Assembly: GCA_966211815.1 (NCBI GenBank) | Contig: CBIHOD010000014.1 | Coordinates: forward strand, 1-64,000 | From: JANPCX01 sp966211815 | GTDB lineage: Bacteria > Pseudomonadota > Gammaproteobacteria > Burkholderiales > Burkholderiaceae_C | Length of the DNA stretch: 64,000 nt | Reading direction: 5' to 3' | Shown: positions 1-8,395 of the stretch, in pieces | Position numbering within the stretch: position 1 is the first letter of the stretch | Layout: every line of letters begins with the position of its first letter | Position numbers and translations under genes: made by a program | The notes under the pieces: model-generated | What the model saw: only the letters and a program-made list of their open reading frames with translations | Databases searched by the model: none | What the model was told of the DNA's origin: nothing

Positions 1-70
1 CGCCGCGGGCGGCCGGCGCCCCCGCGGCCCGGCGCGTGGACGCCGGCCGCGGGGCGGGCTGGCGGCGGGG

Positions 71-1375
71 TTACTTGTAGTAGCCCGCCTTGCGCATTTC
101 CCGGTCGGCGGCGCTTTGCGAGGCCTTCAGCGCGTCGTCGACCGAGGTCTTGCCCGACAGAGCCGCACTCATCTGCTGGCCGACGGCGATGCCGATCGAC
201 TGGAACTCCTCGATCGAGGCGAATTGCACGCCGACGTAAGGGCTCTTGGGCAGGGTGCTGTCGTTCGGGTCGGCGCTGGCTATGGCCTTCTTTTCGGCTT
301 CGGCGAACTTGGCGGCCTTCAGGAATTCAGGCACCTGGTAGGTCGACGAGCGCGTGCCGGTGGGCACCGACCCCCAGCCGGCCTCGGCGGCCACCAGCTG
401 GATGTACTCCTTCGACGTCGCCCAGGCGATGAACTTCTGCGCCGCCTCGGGCTGCTTGCTGCTGGACGGCACGCCCAGCGCCCAGGCCCACAGCCAGTTG
501 GCGCCCTTGGACGTCACCGCCGAAGGCGCCTGCGCGTAGGCCACCTTGTCGGCCACCTTGCTCTGCTTGGGATCGGAGATGAAGGACGCGGCGATCGTCG
601 CGTCCACCCACATGCCGCACTTGCCGGCGTTGAACAGGGCCAGGATCTCGTTGAAGCTGTTGGCCGACGAGCCGGGCGGGCCGTACTTGGTGAGCAGGTC
701 GACGTAGAAGGCGATCGCGTCCTTCCAGGGCTTGGATTCGAGCTGGGGCTTCCAGTCCATGTCGAACCATTGGCCGCCGTGGGCGTTGACGATGGTGGTG
801 ATCAGGGCCATGTTGTCGCCCCAGCCCGGCTTGCCGCGCAGGCAGATGCCGTACACGCCGTTGGCGGGGTCGTTCATCTTGGCGGCGGCGTCGCGCACCT
901 GCTCCCAGGTGGGCCGCTCGGCGAACTTGACGCCGGCCTTCTCGGCCAGGTCCTTGCGGTACATCAGCATCGAGCTCTCGCCGTAGAACGGGGCGGCGTA
1001 GAGCTTGCCGTTGGCCGACAGGCCGTTGCGGATGGCCGGCAGGATGTCGTCGGTGTCGTAGGCTGCATCGGGCTTCAGCTCGTTGAGCCAGCCCTTCTTG
1101 CCCCAGATCGGGGTCTCGTACATGCCGATCGTCATCACGTCGAACTGGCCGCCCTTGGTGGCGATGTCGGTGGTCACGCGCTGGCGCAGCACGCCCTCTT
1201 CCAGCGTCACCCACTTGACCTTGATGTCGGGGTTGGCCTTCTCGAAATGCTTGGTGTGCTTCTGCATTTCGATCATGTGGCCGTTGTTGACGGTGGCGAT
1301 CACCAGGTCGGCCGCGGAGGCAGACAGGCTGGCGCAGGCGACCGCGCAGAAATAAACGGTGGATTTGAGTTTCAT
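71..1375 (-). CDS. Sorbitol/mannitol-type ABC transporter substrate-binding protein
   Basis: This is a periplasmic solute-binding protein of the family 1 carbohydrate ABC systems, closest to the SmoE/MtlE polyol binders. It would capture a polyol or sugar and pass it to an inner-membrane permease. The start is ATG at 1375, preceded by a TTTGGAG ribosome site and followed by a signal peptide ending near ASAADL. Visible family motifs are ATVNNGHM just after the signal, GICLRGKPGWG in the middle and ANWLWAWALG in the second half. The length, about 434 aa, is normal. It is the third minus-strand gene of a set with a porin and a paralogous binder; no permease or ATPase is seen, so these probably lie beyond the left edge. 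Substrate specificity is inferred. Confidence 0.85.
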   Translation of the reverse strand: MKLKSTVYFCAVACASLSASAADLVIATVNNGHMIEMQKHTKHFEKANPDIKVKWVTLEEGVLRQRVTTDIATKGGQFDVMTIGMYETPIWGKKGWLNELKPDAAYDTDDILPAIRNGLSANGKLYAAPFYGESSMLMYRKDLAEKAGVKFAERPTWEQVRDAAAKMNDPANGVYGICLRGKPGWGDNMALITTIVNAHGGQWFDMDWKPQLESKPWKDAIAFYVDLLTKYGPPGSSANSFNEILALFNAGKCGMWVDATIAASFISDPKQSKVADKVAYAQAPSAVTSKGANWLWAWALGVPSSSKQPEAAQKFIAWATSKEYIQLVAAEAGWGSVPTGTRSSTYQVPEFLKAAKFAEAEKKAIASADPNDSTLPKSPYVGVQFASIEEFQSIGIAVGQQMSAALSGKTSVDDALKASQSAADREMRKAGYYK

Positions 1376-1611
1376 GGTGTCTCCAAACTGTTTTTTTGCT
1401 TTTAACGGTAGAAAAAACATCAAAAGCCAGGAAAGAAAGATATCAATACCCAGGCGTGAGCACTGGTACTTGTTTCGGCATTTCAGGTACTTTCTTGCCT
1501 CAAAGGCTCCGGATTTCCCCTAGGCATCCGCATGAGAGTAGGAAAAGCACGACTGGCAGATCGTGGCTGCCCACCGCACGGTTCCGATCCCACCGGGCCT
1601 GGAGCACGCCG

Positions 1612-2574
1612 TCAGAACGCGTAGTTGATGCGCACCTTCACACCGCTTTCGTCCCGCGAGGTGTTCAGGCCCCCGGCCTTGGACGTCGACGCCGCCAGCG
1701 TCAGCGTGGCACCGGCGATGTCGAACAGCGGCATGGCGTAGGCCGCGTAGAAGGTCTCGGTCTTGTAGTCGCCGGCCGGCAGGTCGGTGGTGCCGTGCAT
1801 GTAGCCCGCCGTCAGCCCGAAAGCCGTGTCGACGATCAAGCCGTAGGTCTGCATCTTGCGGCCGTTGGCATCCTTGGCGGCGGCCAGGCTCAGGATGGGC
1901 TTGACGCCGGAGAAGTCGTAGGCGCCGGAGAAGCCCACGCCCGTCTCGCTGCGGCCGGTCACGCCCCACTTGAGAGCCTCGCCGCCGACCTTGAGCGTCA
2001 GCGGCCCGGCGGCGTAGGTCAGCACCGGCCGCACGCCCTTGGTGTCGGCCGCCTTGGTCTCCACCACGCCCAGCTCGCCGGAGAAGCCGCCGCCCAGGTT
2101 CAGCGTCGCCGCCGCATGGAAATAACCCTGGCCGTTGCTGGCGCTGCCGAAGCGGCCGCGCAGCGCGTTGGAGCGGTAGACGAAGGATTGCCCGTCGCTG
2201 TTGGCGTAGAGCACCAGCGCGTCGCGCGGGATGGGGAAGAGGTCGGCGGCTTCGAAGCGGCCGAGCTTGACGTCGGCGGCGCTCGACCCGAGCTGCACCC
2301 ACATGTCGTCGACCGCCGTGGTGCCGTTGCGCAGGGCCAGGTAGGACGCCTTGCCGGCGATGAACCTGTCCTTGCTGAATTTGCCGATGGCGTTCAGCTC
2401 GACGCGGCCGCTCTGGCTGAAGCCGCGGTCCTGGTTCAGGTAGGTGTTGTCGAATTCGATGTTCGCGTTGAACTCCGCCGCGTGGGCGGAGGCGGCGCAC
2501 AGCAGGCCGCCAAGGGCCAGGATGGGCAGCCGCCGCGCGGCCGGGGTGCTGGTGGTCGTGTTGATGTTTCTCAT
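1612..2574 (-). CDS. Outer-membrane carbohydrate porin (beta-barrel)
   Basis: This is a probable outer-membrane porin feeding the adjacent sugar/polyol ABC binding proteins. The start at 2574 gives MRNINTT followed by a signal peptide that ends near SAHAAEF. The mature protein shows alternating hydrophobic and polar strands and ends in the aromatic residue typical of barrel insertion signals (INYAF). At about 320 aa it fits small porins. It lies between two polyol-type binding protein genes in the same orientation, with gaps of 236 and 342 bases, so co-regulation is likely although the gaps allow separate promoters. The exact porin subfamily (RafY-like or other) could not be decided. Confidence 0.75.
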   Translation of the reverse strand: MRNINTTTSTPAARRLPILALGGLLCAASAHAAEFNANIEFDNTYLNQDRGFSQSGRVELNAIGKFSKDRFIAGKASYLALRNGTTAVDDMWVQLGSSAADVKLGRFEAADLFPIPRDALVLYANSDGQSFVYRSNALRGRFGSASNGQGYFHAAATLNLGGGFSGELGVVETKAADTKGVRPVLTYAAGPLTLKVGGEALKWGVTGRSETGVGFSGAYDFSGVKPILSLAAAKDANGRKMQTYGLIVDTAFGLTAGYMHGTTDLPAGDYKTETFYAAYAMPLFDIAGATLTLAASTSKAGGLNTSRDESGVKVRINYAF

Positions 2575-2916
2575 GGTGTTTCTCGTGGGCGGTGTTCTTG
2601 TCGCGAACACCCTGGGCACGGCTCGCGCCGCGGATCGGCCCCCTCGCGGGGTTCACGGTGGATGGGTGGGTGGATGGACGTGGTCGAAGCGGTCCGGCCT
2701 CCTTTCAGGACAAAGCGGTCCCCTGGGGCCTCATGGGCCCCACTGCATGGATGGGGAGGGAATGGCGCGGCCCGGCCTTCGGCGAAGGCGGGGGTGCCGC
2801 GGCGGTGTCAGGCCGGCCGTGTCAACCGGGCCGCCATCGGCGGGGGTCCGGCGTCCGGGAGCGTGGCCTCGGGCCGGCGCGCGCCCTCGCGGAGGCGAAA
2901 GGGCGGTGCACGGCGC
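2575..2916 (-). other. Gene-free spacer between binding protein and porin genes
   Basis: About 340 bases without a convincing gene. The stretch holds short G-rich microrepeats near 2655-2690 (GGATGGGTGGGTGGATGG). No clear terminator was found. The long reading frames crossing it are GC-rich frame shadows. Confidence 0.4.
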
Positions 2917-4272
2917 TCATTTGAAGTAACCCGCCTTGCGCATCTCGGCCACGGCCGAGGCCTGCGCCGCGGCAAGCGCGTCCGGCAGCGGCAGCGCGCC
3001 GGCCAGCGCCTTGGCCACCTCGGCGCCGGTGGCGTCGCCGATGGCGGCGAACTCCGGGATGGCGGCGAACTGCACGCCGAGGTAGGGGCGGGGCCCGAGC
3101 GTGCTGTCGGCGGGGTTGGCCAGGGCGATCGCACTCGCTTCGGAGAACGCCCAGCGCCCGGCCTGGCGGATGAACGCCGGGTTCTTGTAAGTGGAGATTC
3201 GGGTGCCGGTGGGCACGCTGCCCCAGCCCACCTCCTTGCCGACCAGCTCGATGTATTGCCGGGACGCGGCCCAGCGCACGAAGCGGCGCGCCTCTTCGAC
3301 CTTCGGCGTGCCCGCGGGGATGGCCAGCGACCACGCCCACAGCCAGTTGGCCCCCTTGGTCGACACGCCGTGCGGCGCCTGGGCGAAACCCACGGTGTCG
3401 GCGACCTTGCTCTGCCTGCCGTCGGTGACGAAGGAGGCCGCGATGGTGGCGTCCACCCAGATCGCGCAGCGGCCTTCCTGGAAGAGCTTGAGGTTCTCGT
3501 TGAAACCGTTGGCCTGCGGGTTGGGCGGGCCGTGGCGCTGCAGCAGTTCCAGGTAGAGCGCAGTGGCCGCCCGCCAGGGCGGCGTGTCGACCTGCGGTTG
3601 CCAGGCCATGTCGAACCACTGGCCGCCGAAAGCGTTGGCCATGGTGGTCAGCAGCGCCATGTTCTCGCCCCAGCCCGGCTTGCCGCGCAGGCAGATGCCG
3701 TACTGGCCGGCTTCGGGGCGGTGCAGCCTGGCGGCGATCTCGCGCACTTCGGTCCAGGTGGGCTGGCTGGGCATGGACAGGCCGGCCTTGGCGACCAGGT
3801 CACGGCGGTAGATCGTCATCGAACTCTCGCCGTAGAAAGGCGCCGCGTACAGCTTGCCCTGGTGGCTCAGGCCGCTGCGGATCGCCGCCAGCAGGTCGTT
3901 CACCTCGAAGGCCGCGTCCGGCTCGATGTCTTCGAGCCAACCCTTGCGCGCCCAGATCGGGACTTCGTACATGCCGACGGTCACCACGTCGTAGCTGCGC
4001 GACCGGTTCGCGACGCCGGCCGCGACGCGGCCGCGCAGCTCGGCCTCTTTCAGCGTCACCCAGCGCAGCTTGATGCCGGGGTTGTCGCGCTCGAAATGCC
4101 GGGACATGGCCTGCATCGTCACCATGTGGCCGTTGTCGACCGTCGCGACCACCAGCTCCGTGCCGGCCCGCGCCGCGCCGAGGCAGGTGGCCGCGCACAG
4201 CGCCGCGGCGGCCCACGCCCGCCGCGTCGACCATCCTGGGGGTTGAAAGGGCTTTGAAAACACTTGTTGCAC
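2917..4272 (-). CDS. Second sorbitol/mannitol-type ABC substrate-binding protein
   Basis: This paralogue of the binder at 71-1375 shares the same landmarks: VATVDNGHM after the signal peptide, GICLRGKPGWG in the middle, ANWLWAWSLA, and a C-terminus AGYFK matching AGYYK in the paralogue. It should bind a polyol or sugar in the periplasm. The start is uncertain. GTG at 4272 or 4263 puts the signal peptide (RRAWAAAALCAATCLGAARA) near the N-terminus; an in-frame ATG further upstream would give an implausibly long basic leader. It precedes the porin and first binder on the same strand. Two divergent binders for one transporter suggest either two substrates or duplication after transfer. Confidence 0.8.
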   Translation of the reverse strand: MQQVFSKPFQPPGWSTRRAWAAAALCAATCLGAARAGTELVVATVDNGHMVTMQAMSRHFERDNPGIKLRWVTLKEAELRGRVAAGVANRSRSYDVVTVGMYEVPIWARKGWLEDIEPDAAFEVNDLLAAIRSGLSHQGKLYAAPFYGESSMTIYRRDLVAKAGLSMPSQPTWTEVREIAARLHRPEAGQYGICLRGKPGWGENMALLTTMANAFGGQWFDMAWQPQVDTPPWRAATALYLELLQRHGPPNPQANGFNENLKLFQEGRCAIWVDATIAASFVTDGRQSKVADTVGFAQAPHGVSTKGANWLWAWSLAIPAGTPKVEEARRFVRWAASRQYIELVGKEVGWGSVPTGTRISTYKNPAFIRQAGRWAFSEASAIALANPADSTLGPRPYLGVQFAAIPEFAAIGDATGAEVAKALAGALPLPDALAAAQASAVAEMRKAGYFK

Positions 4273-4416
4273 GCTTGTCGTCGAATGCCGCCACGATATC
4301 GACGCGAGGCTGCGGGCGTTGGTACTGCGCACGCGACTTTTTGTATTCCGTTGCATCACCCGGATGGTGATTTCCCCGACCTCGCGCAAGCGGCCGCGGC
4401 ACCGCGCCTCTTCTTT

Positions 4417-4477
4417 TGTAGGAGCGGCTTCAGCCGCGATCGCGGTGCACCGCGTCGCGGCCGAAGCCGCTCCTACA
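4417..4477. repeat. REP/REPIN-type palindrome
   Basis: A 61-base near-perfect palindrome. The outer arms are TGTAGGAGCGGCTTCAGCCG.. (4417-4439) and its reverse complement with one mismatch (4455-4477), around the inner palindrome CGCGGTGCACCGCG. The GTAGGAGCGGCTTCAGCCGC core is the well-known REP sequence of Pseudomonas and Xanthomonas. It sits just downstream of the diguanylate cyclase stop codon and upstream of the second binding protein gene, and could also act as a transcription or mRNA end element. Confidence 0.85.
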
Positions 4478-4495
4478 GGGACGGCGCGTCCAGCC

Positions 4496-5704
4496 CTAGA
4501 CCGCGTTGGCGGCGGCCGCCTGCGCCGGCGCAGACTCCCACCGGTCGCGGCCCGCCTGCTTGGCCAGGCGGAGGGCCTCTTCCGCCAGGCGGACCAGGCG
4601 CATCGGGTCGTCGCGCTGGTCGCAGGCCACGGCGGCCACGCCGACGCTCACCGTCACCCAGGCGGCGACCGGCGACGCCTCGTGCGGGATGCGCGCTTGC
4701 GCGACGGCGGCCACGCAGCGCCGCGCCACCGTCTGCGCACCGGCAAGGCCGGTGTCGGGCAGGAGGATGACGAATTCCTCGCCGCCGTGGCGGGCCACGA
4801 GGTCGCCGGTGCGGTGCGCGCTGTGGCGCAGCAGCCCGGCCACGCGCGACAGCGTCTTGTCCCCGCCGGCTTGGCCGTGGCGGTCGTTGTACGGCTTGAA
4901 GTGGTCGATGTCGACCATCAGCACCGCCAGCGGCGCCATGTCGCGCGAGCCGCGGGCGAATTCCTGGCGCAGGGTCGAATCGAACAGGCGGCGGTTGGCC
5001 AAATGCGTCAGCGCGTCGACGTGGACGAGCTGGACCAGTTGCTGGTTGGCGCGCTGCAGCGCGGACTCGGCCTCCTTGCGCAGGGTGATGTCCATCTGCG
5101 TGCCGACCATGCGCAGCGGCGCGCCGTCGGCGTCGCGCACGGTCACCTGGGCGCGGCTGAGCAGCCAGGCCCAATGGCCCTGCTTGTGGCGGGAACGGTG
5201 TTCCACGCTGCAAGAAGGCGCGCTGCCGGCGAGGTGCCCTTCGATGGCCGCGTCCACGGCCGGCGCGTCGTCCGGATGGACCAGCGCCCGCCACGCGTCG
5301 AAGTGGTCCACGCCCTCGCCGGGCGCGTAGCCGAGCATCGCGCAGCCGCGCGCGTCCAGGTTCAGGCGGCCGCTCTCGACATCCAGGTCCCACAGGCCGA
5401 GGTCGGCGCCGCTCAGGGCCCGCTGGACGTCTTCATCGCTTGCCGGACGTTGCTCTGCGCCTGGCGGGCGGGCCGCCGGGCCCCGCCCACGCTGCCGCTG
5501 CGCCAGGCCGAGCGCCAGGGCGGCCAGTCCAGCGCAAAGCGCGTAGAGCGCGGCAAGCGCCACGACCCAGGGTCGCATCGCGGCGGAGGAGGCGGCCTCG
5601 CGGTCCAGGGCGAAAAAAACCGCGAATCCGAGCGCGGCGAACACCGCCGACAATGCCCACCACTCGGCGGCTCGGCGTGAAACGGCGGCAGGCGGCGGCA
5701 GCAT
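4496..5704 (-). CDS. Membrane-anchored PAS-GGDEF diguanylate cyclase
   Basis: This protein should make cyclic di-GMP from two GTP at the inner membrane. The start ATG at 5704 gives 402 aa. Two hydrophobic segments lie at about residues 15-33 and 46-67, a PAS/PAC sensor at about 90-210 (ending MVGTQMDITLRKEAE), then a GGDEF domain. The active-site loop is GGEEF at 307-311, an accepted catalytic variant. RTGD at 298-301 sits exactly five residues before it and matches the RxxD product-inhibition site. A synthase with feedback inhibition is therefore expected. The next gene, divergent at 6172, encodes an HD-GYP-like protein, so the pair may be functionally linked. Confidence 0.9.
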   Translation of the reverse strand: MLPPPAAVSRRAAEWWALSAVFAALGFAVFFALDREAASSAAMRPWVVALAALYALCAGLAALALGLAQRQRGRGPAARPPGAEQRPASDEDVQRALSGADLGLWDLDVESGRLNLDARGCAMLGYAPGEGVDHFDAWRALVHPDDAPAVDAAIEGHLAGSAPSCSVEHRSRHKQGHWAWLLSRAQVTVRDADGAPLRMVGTQMDITLRKEAESALQRANQQLVQLVHVDALTHLANRRLFDSTLRQEFARGSRDMAPLAVLMVDIDHFKPYNDRHGQAGGDKTLSRVAGLLRHSAHRTGDLVARHGGEEFVILLPDTGLAGAQTVARRCVAAVAQARIPHEASPVAAWVTVSVGVAAVACDQRDDPMRLVRLAEEALRLAKQAGRDRWESAPAQAAAANAV

Positions 5705-6171
5705 CGGTTCCCGGTCCCTTCTCCATCGGTCGCCCGGCCTTGGGCCCGGAGCCTGCGCCGGCGCTTCGAATGACTTGACCCGTCGCGCCGGCGGGGCCCG
5801 CCGGGTCCCGTCCGGTCGCACGAGCCGGACGGCGGGGCCCGATTCTCACTGCATTTCCGGGTGTCGGTCAGGCATGTTTTCACGGCTGCCCGGGAAGCCG
5901 GTCCCCCGGGGCGAAACCATGCGCCCCAATCAGAACAATTCAAACATTAATTTCAATTCGTGCGATTACCGCCCCCGGGTTTTCCAGGGGACGTCCCCCT
6001 GGCCTGTCGCTGCGCGTGAACAGCGCGGCAAATAGGCTCGAGTTCCGTATCAAATCAATAACTTGAAAAGAATGATTCAAGTTATCCTGAAACAGCAATA
6101 TGCCCCCGGTGACCGCCCCCTCTTCCCGGGTGTTCCACACCGGATACCCGGAGCTCTGAGGCTTTCATGTC
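5705..6171. other. Divergent intergenic region upstream of the cyclic-di-GMP-related genes
   Basis: About 465 bases separate two divergent starts and should hold the promoters of both genes. An AT-rich patch runs from 5930 to 5960 and another from 6045 to 6085, the latter containing a perfect inverted repeat (listed separately). No credible coding sequence is seen. Confidence 0.5.
6058..6085. promoter_or_regulatory. Perfect 10-bp inverted repeat, candidate operator
   Basis: ATAACTTGAA (6058-6067) and TTCAAGTTAT (6076-6085) are exact reverse complements separated by 8 bases, in an AT-rich pocket 86 bases before the start codon at 6172. No T-run follows, so a regulator binding site is more likely than a terminator. 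Confidence 0.5.
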
Positions 6172-7293
6172 ATGGAATGCTCACCACTCACCGCGGTCAA
6201 GCAGCGCATCAAGGTAGGCCTGCCCCTGCCTTTCAACATCCGCAACGCGGATGGCACGCTGCTGTTGGCGCGCGGCCAGGTGATCAGCACCGAAGAGCAG
6301 TTGCAAACCCTCATGGAGCGCGGCGCGCTGGTCGACGCCGAGGAAATCCGCAACCTGCGCAGCGAGGTGGCCGACGCGCCGCCCGAACGCCTGCCCGGCA
6401 TCTGGAATGAATCGGTGGACCGCGTCGGCCGCACGCTCAAGTCGTCGATCGCCGCCGACTTCCAGGCTTCGCTCGACGAGACCGCGCGGCCCATCCTGGC
6501 GCTGGTGGACCGCGACCCCGACCTGGCCATTTTCCAGGTGCTGCGCCAGGAAGTCGCCGGCAAGCAGCACTACGGCGTGAGCCATTCGGTGCACGCCGCC
6601 ATCGCGAGCCTGCTCGTCGCGCAGCGCCTGGGCTGGCAGAGCGACGACAAGATGCGCGTCTTCAAGGCCGCGCTGACCATGAACCTGTCGATGCTAGAAC
6701 TGCAGGCCCGGCTGGCGACCCAGGTCACCGCCCCGACGCAGAACCAGCGCGAAGCGATCAATGAACATCCGGTGCGCAGCCGCGAAATGCTCGAGGCCTC
6801 CGGCGTCACCGATGCGGGATGGCTGGACGCCGTGGCGCAACACCACGAAATCGCCGGCGGTGCCGGCTACCCCAACAAGCTGCAGGAGGTCAGTCCCATC
6901 GCCGACCTGCTGCGGCGGGTCGACATCTACACCGCCAAACTCGCCGGCCGGGTGAGCCGCGGCGCGCTGCCGGCCAACGAGGCGGGCCGCTCGATCTTCC
7001 TGCAGGACCAGGGCCACCCGATGGCCACGGCGATCATCAAGGAATTCGGCATCTACCCGCCGGGGTCGTTCGTGAAGCTGGCGTCGGGCGAGTCCGGCGT
7101 GGTCGTCAAGCGCGGCGCCAACGCCAACACGCCGCTCGTGGCCGCGCTGACCAACCGCGAAGGCATCGCGCTGATCGAGCCCACGAGGCGCAACACCGCG
7201 GTGCGCGAGTTCGCCATCGTCGGCATCATTTCCGAGAAGTCGCTGAAGGTGCGCGTCTCGCCCGAGAAGCTGGTGCTGCTGTCCAGCGGCTGA
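6172..7293 (+). CDS. HD-GYP-like protein with degenerate metal site
   Basis: The fold is that of HD-GYP cyclic-di-GMP phosphodiesterases with a small N-terminal PilZ-like or regulatory segment. HYGVSHSVH at about 133-141 and HHE..GGAGYP at 224-234 match conserved elements, as does EHPVRSREML at about 198-207. The metal-binding HDxGK motif is replaced by MNLSM at 170-174, so catalysis is doubtful and the protein may be a cyclic-di-GMP sensor or scaffold. The length is 373 aa. The start ATG at 6172 is preceded by a CTGAGG ribosome site. It converges on the lytic transglycosylase gene with an 18-base gap. Confidence 0.75.
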   Translation: MECSPLTAVKQRIKVGLPLPFNIRNADGTLLLARGQVISTEEQLQTLMERGALVDAEEIRNLRSEVADAPPERLPGIWNESVDRVGRTLKSSIAADFQASLDETARPILALVDRDPDLAIFQVLRQEVAGKQHYGVSHSVHAAIASLLVAQRLGWQSDDKMRVFKAALTMNLSMLELQARLATQVTAPTQNQREAINEHPVRSREMLEASGVTDAGWLDAVAQHHEIAGGAGYPNKLQEVSPIADLLRRVDIYTAKLAGRVSRGALPANEAGRSIFLQDQGHPMATAIIKEFGIYPPGSFVKLASGESGVVVKRGANANTPLVAALTNREGIALIEPTRRNTAVREFAIVGIISEKSLKVRVSPEKLVLLSSG

Positions 7294-7312
7294 ACGGCGG
7301 CGCGCCGGGCCG

Positions 7313-8278
7313 TCAATCCCTGGCGGCGGCCACGCGCGTCTTGCCCAGGCGCGGCGACGGCGCGGTCACCTTCGCGTCGAACGGGTGCGCCAGCGCGCCG
7401 ACGTACTTCAGCACGCGGGCCACGTAGGCCTGGGTCTCGCCGAAAGGCGGCACGCCGCGGTACCGTTCCACCGTGCCTTCGCCGGCGTTGTAGGCCGCGG
7501 CCACCAGCGCCAGGTCGCCTTCGAAATAAGCCAGCAGCCAGCGCAGGTAGGCCATGCCGCCGCGAAGGTTCTGCTTGATGTCGAAGGGATCGCCCACATT
7601 GAAGCGCGCCGCGGTGTCGGGGATGAGCTGCATCAGGCCCATCGCGTTTTTGGGCGACACCGCCAAGGGGTCGAAATTGGATTCCGCCTTGATGATGGCC
7701 AGCACCAGTTGCGGGTCGACGCGGAAGCCCGGCGCCATCTTTTTCACCAGCTCGGCGATCGGCTTGGGCGCGTTGATCGGCGGGGGCGGCAGGGGCGTCT
7801 GCGGCGGCGGTTCGGTGGCGGCGACAGGCTCGGGCTCGGGGTCGCGCAGGCAGGCGGGTATTTCGTCGGCGGGCTCGCCCACCAGCGCGAGCATGCGCTG
7901 GGCCTGCGCGATGCCCTGCTCCGCCGCGGACCGGAAGAAGAAGGCCGCGAGCCGGTCGTCGCGGGGCACGCCGCGGCCGTGGGCGTACATCCAGCCCAGG
8001 TTGAACTGCGATTCGGGATCGCCCAGCTTGGCCGCCTGGCAGTACAGGTCGGCGGCGCGTTGGCCGTCTTTGGCCAGGCCTTGCTGGCCGTGCTCGTAGG
8101 CGACGGCCTGGGCACGCAATTCCAGCCAGACCGGGGGCACGTCGCCCTCCGCGGGCGCGGCCCATCCCGGCAGGGCCGCGGCCGCGGCCAAGCCCAGCGC
8201 GGCCGCCCGGCGGCGGACCTCGCCGAAGCGGCACGGCGGCACCGGGCGACAGGAATCAGGGAAAACCAGGGGTTTCAT
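7313..8278 (-). CDS. Sel1-repeat lytic transglycosylase (SLT domain)
   Basis: A murein lytic transglycosylase expected to cleave peptidoglycan glycan strands in the periplasm. The start at 8278 (MKPLVFP) leads to a hydrophobic signal segment AAALGLAAAAALPGWAAPA. Sel1/TPR-like repeats follow (for example AAKLGDPESQFNLGWMY and AAEQGIAQAQRML), then a proline-rich linker, then the SLT domain. In that domain ESNFDPLAVSPKNAMGLMQL carries the catalytic Glu and AAAYNAGEGTVERY is the second conserved block. It is divergent from prfB with a 117-base shared promoter region. Confidence 0.88.
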   Translation of the reverse strand: MKPLVFPDSCRPVPPCRFGEVRRRAAALGLAAAAALPGWAAPAEGDVPPVWLELRAQAVAYEHGQQGLAKDGQRAADLYCQAAKLGDPESQFNLGWMYAHGRGVPRDDRLAAFFFRSAAEQGIAQAQRMLALVGEPADEIPACLRDPEPEPVAATEPPPQTPLPPPPINAPKPIAELVKKMAPGFRVDPQLVLAIIKAESNFDPLAVSPKNAMGLMQLIPDTAARFNVGDPFDIKQNLRGGMAYLRWLLAYFEGDLALVAAAYNAGEGTVERYRGVPPFGETQAYVARVLKYVGALAHPFDAKVTAPSPRLGKTRVAAARD

Positions 8279-8395
8279 GGGAGGCGCGAGTATGGCGGCC
8301 CCGCCGCGGCATGGCACCACCTAAGTCAGGGGGTGGTTCGGCGGCGCCCGTGCGAAAATCGCCCCTTTCGGAAATTCCCTTTGGAAATCAAGCGC

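Noticed and set aside
2592..2929. Plus-strand frames of 110-161 aa between the porin and second binder genes
   Set aside because: Gly/Arg/Trp-rich sequence without a ribosome site or recognisable domain; typical GC-rich artefact.
1396..4257. 953-aa plus-strand open frame
   Set aside because: Antisense shadow of the porin and second binding protein genes in GC-rich DNA; arginine/glycine-rich, no domain, no ribosome site.
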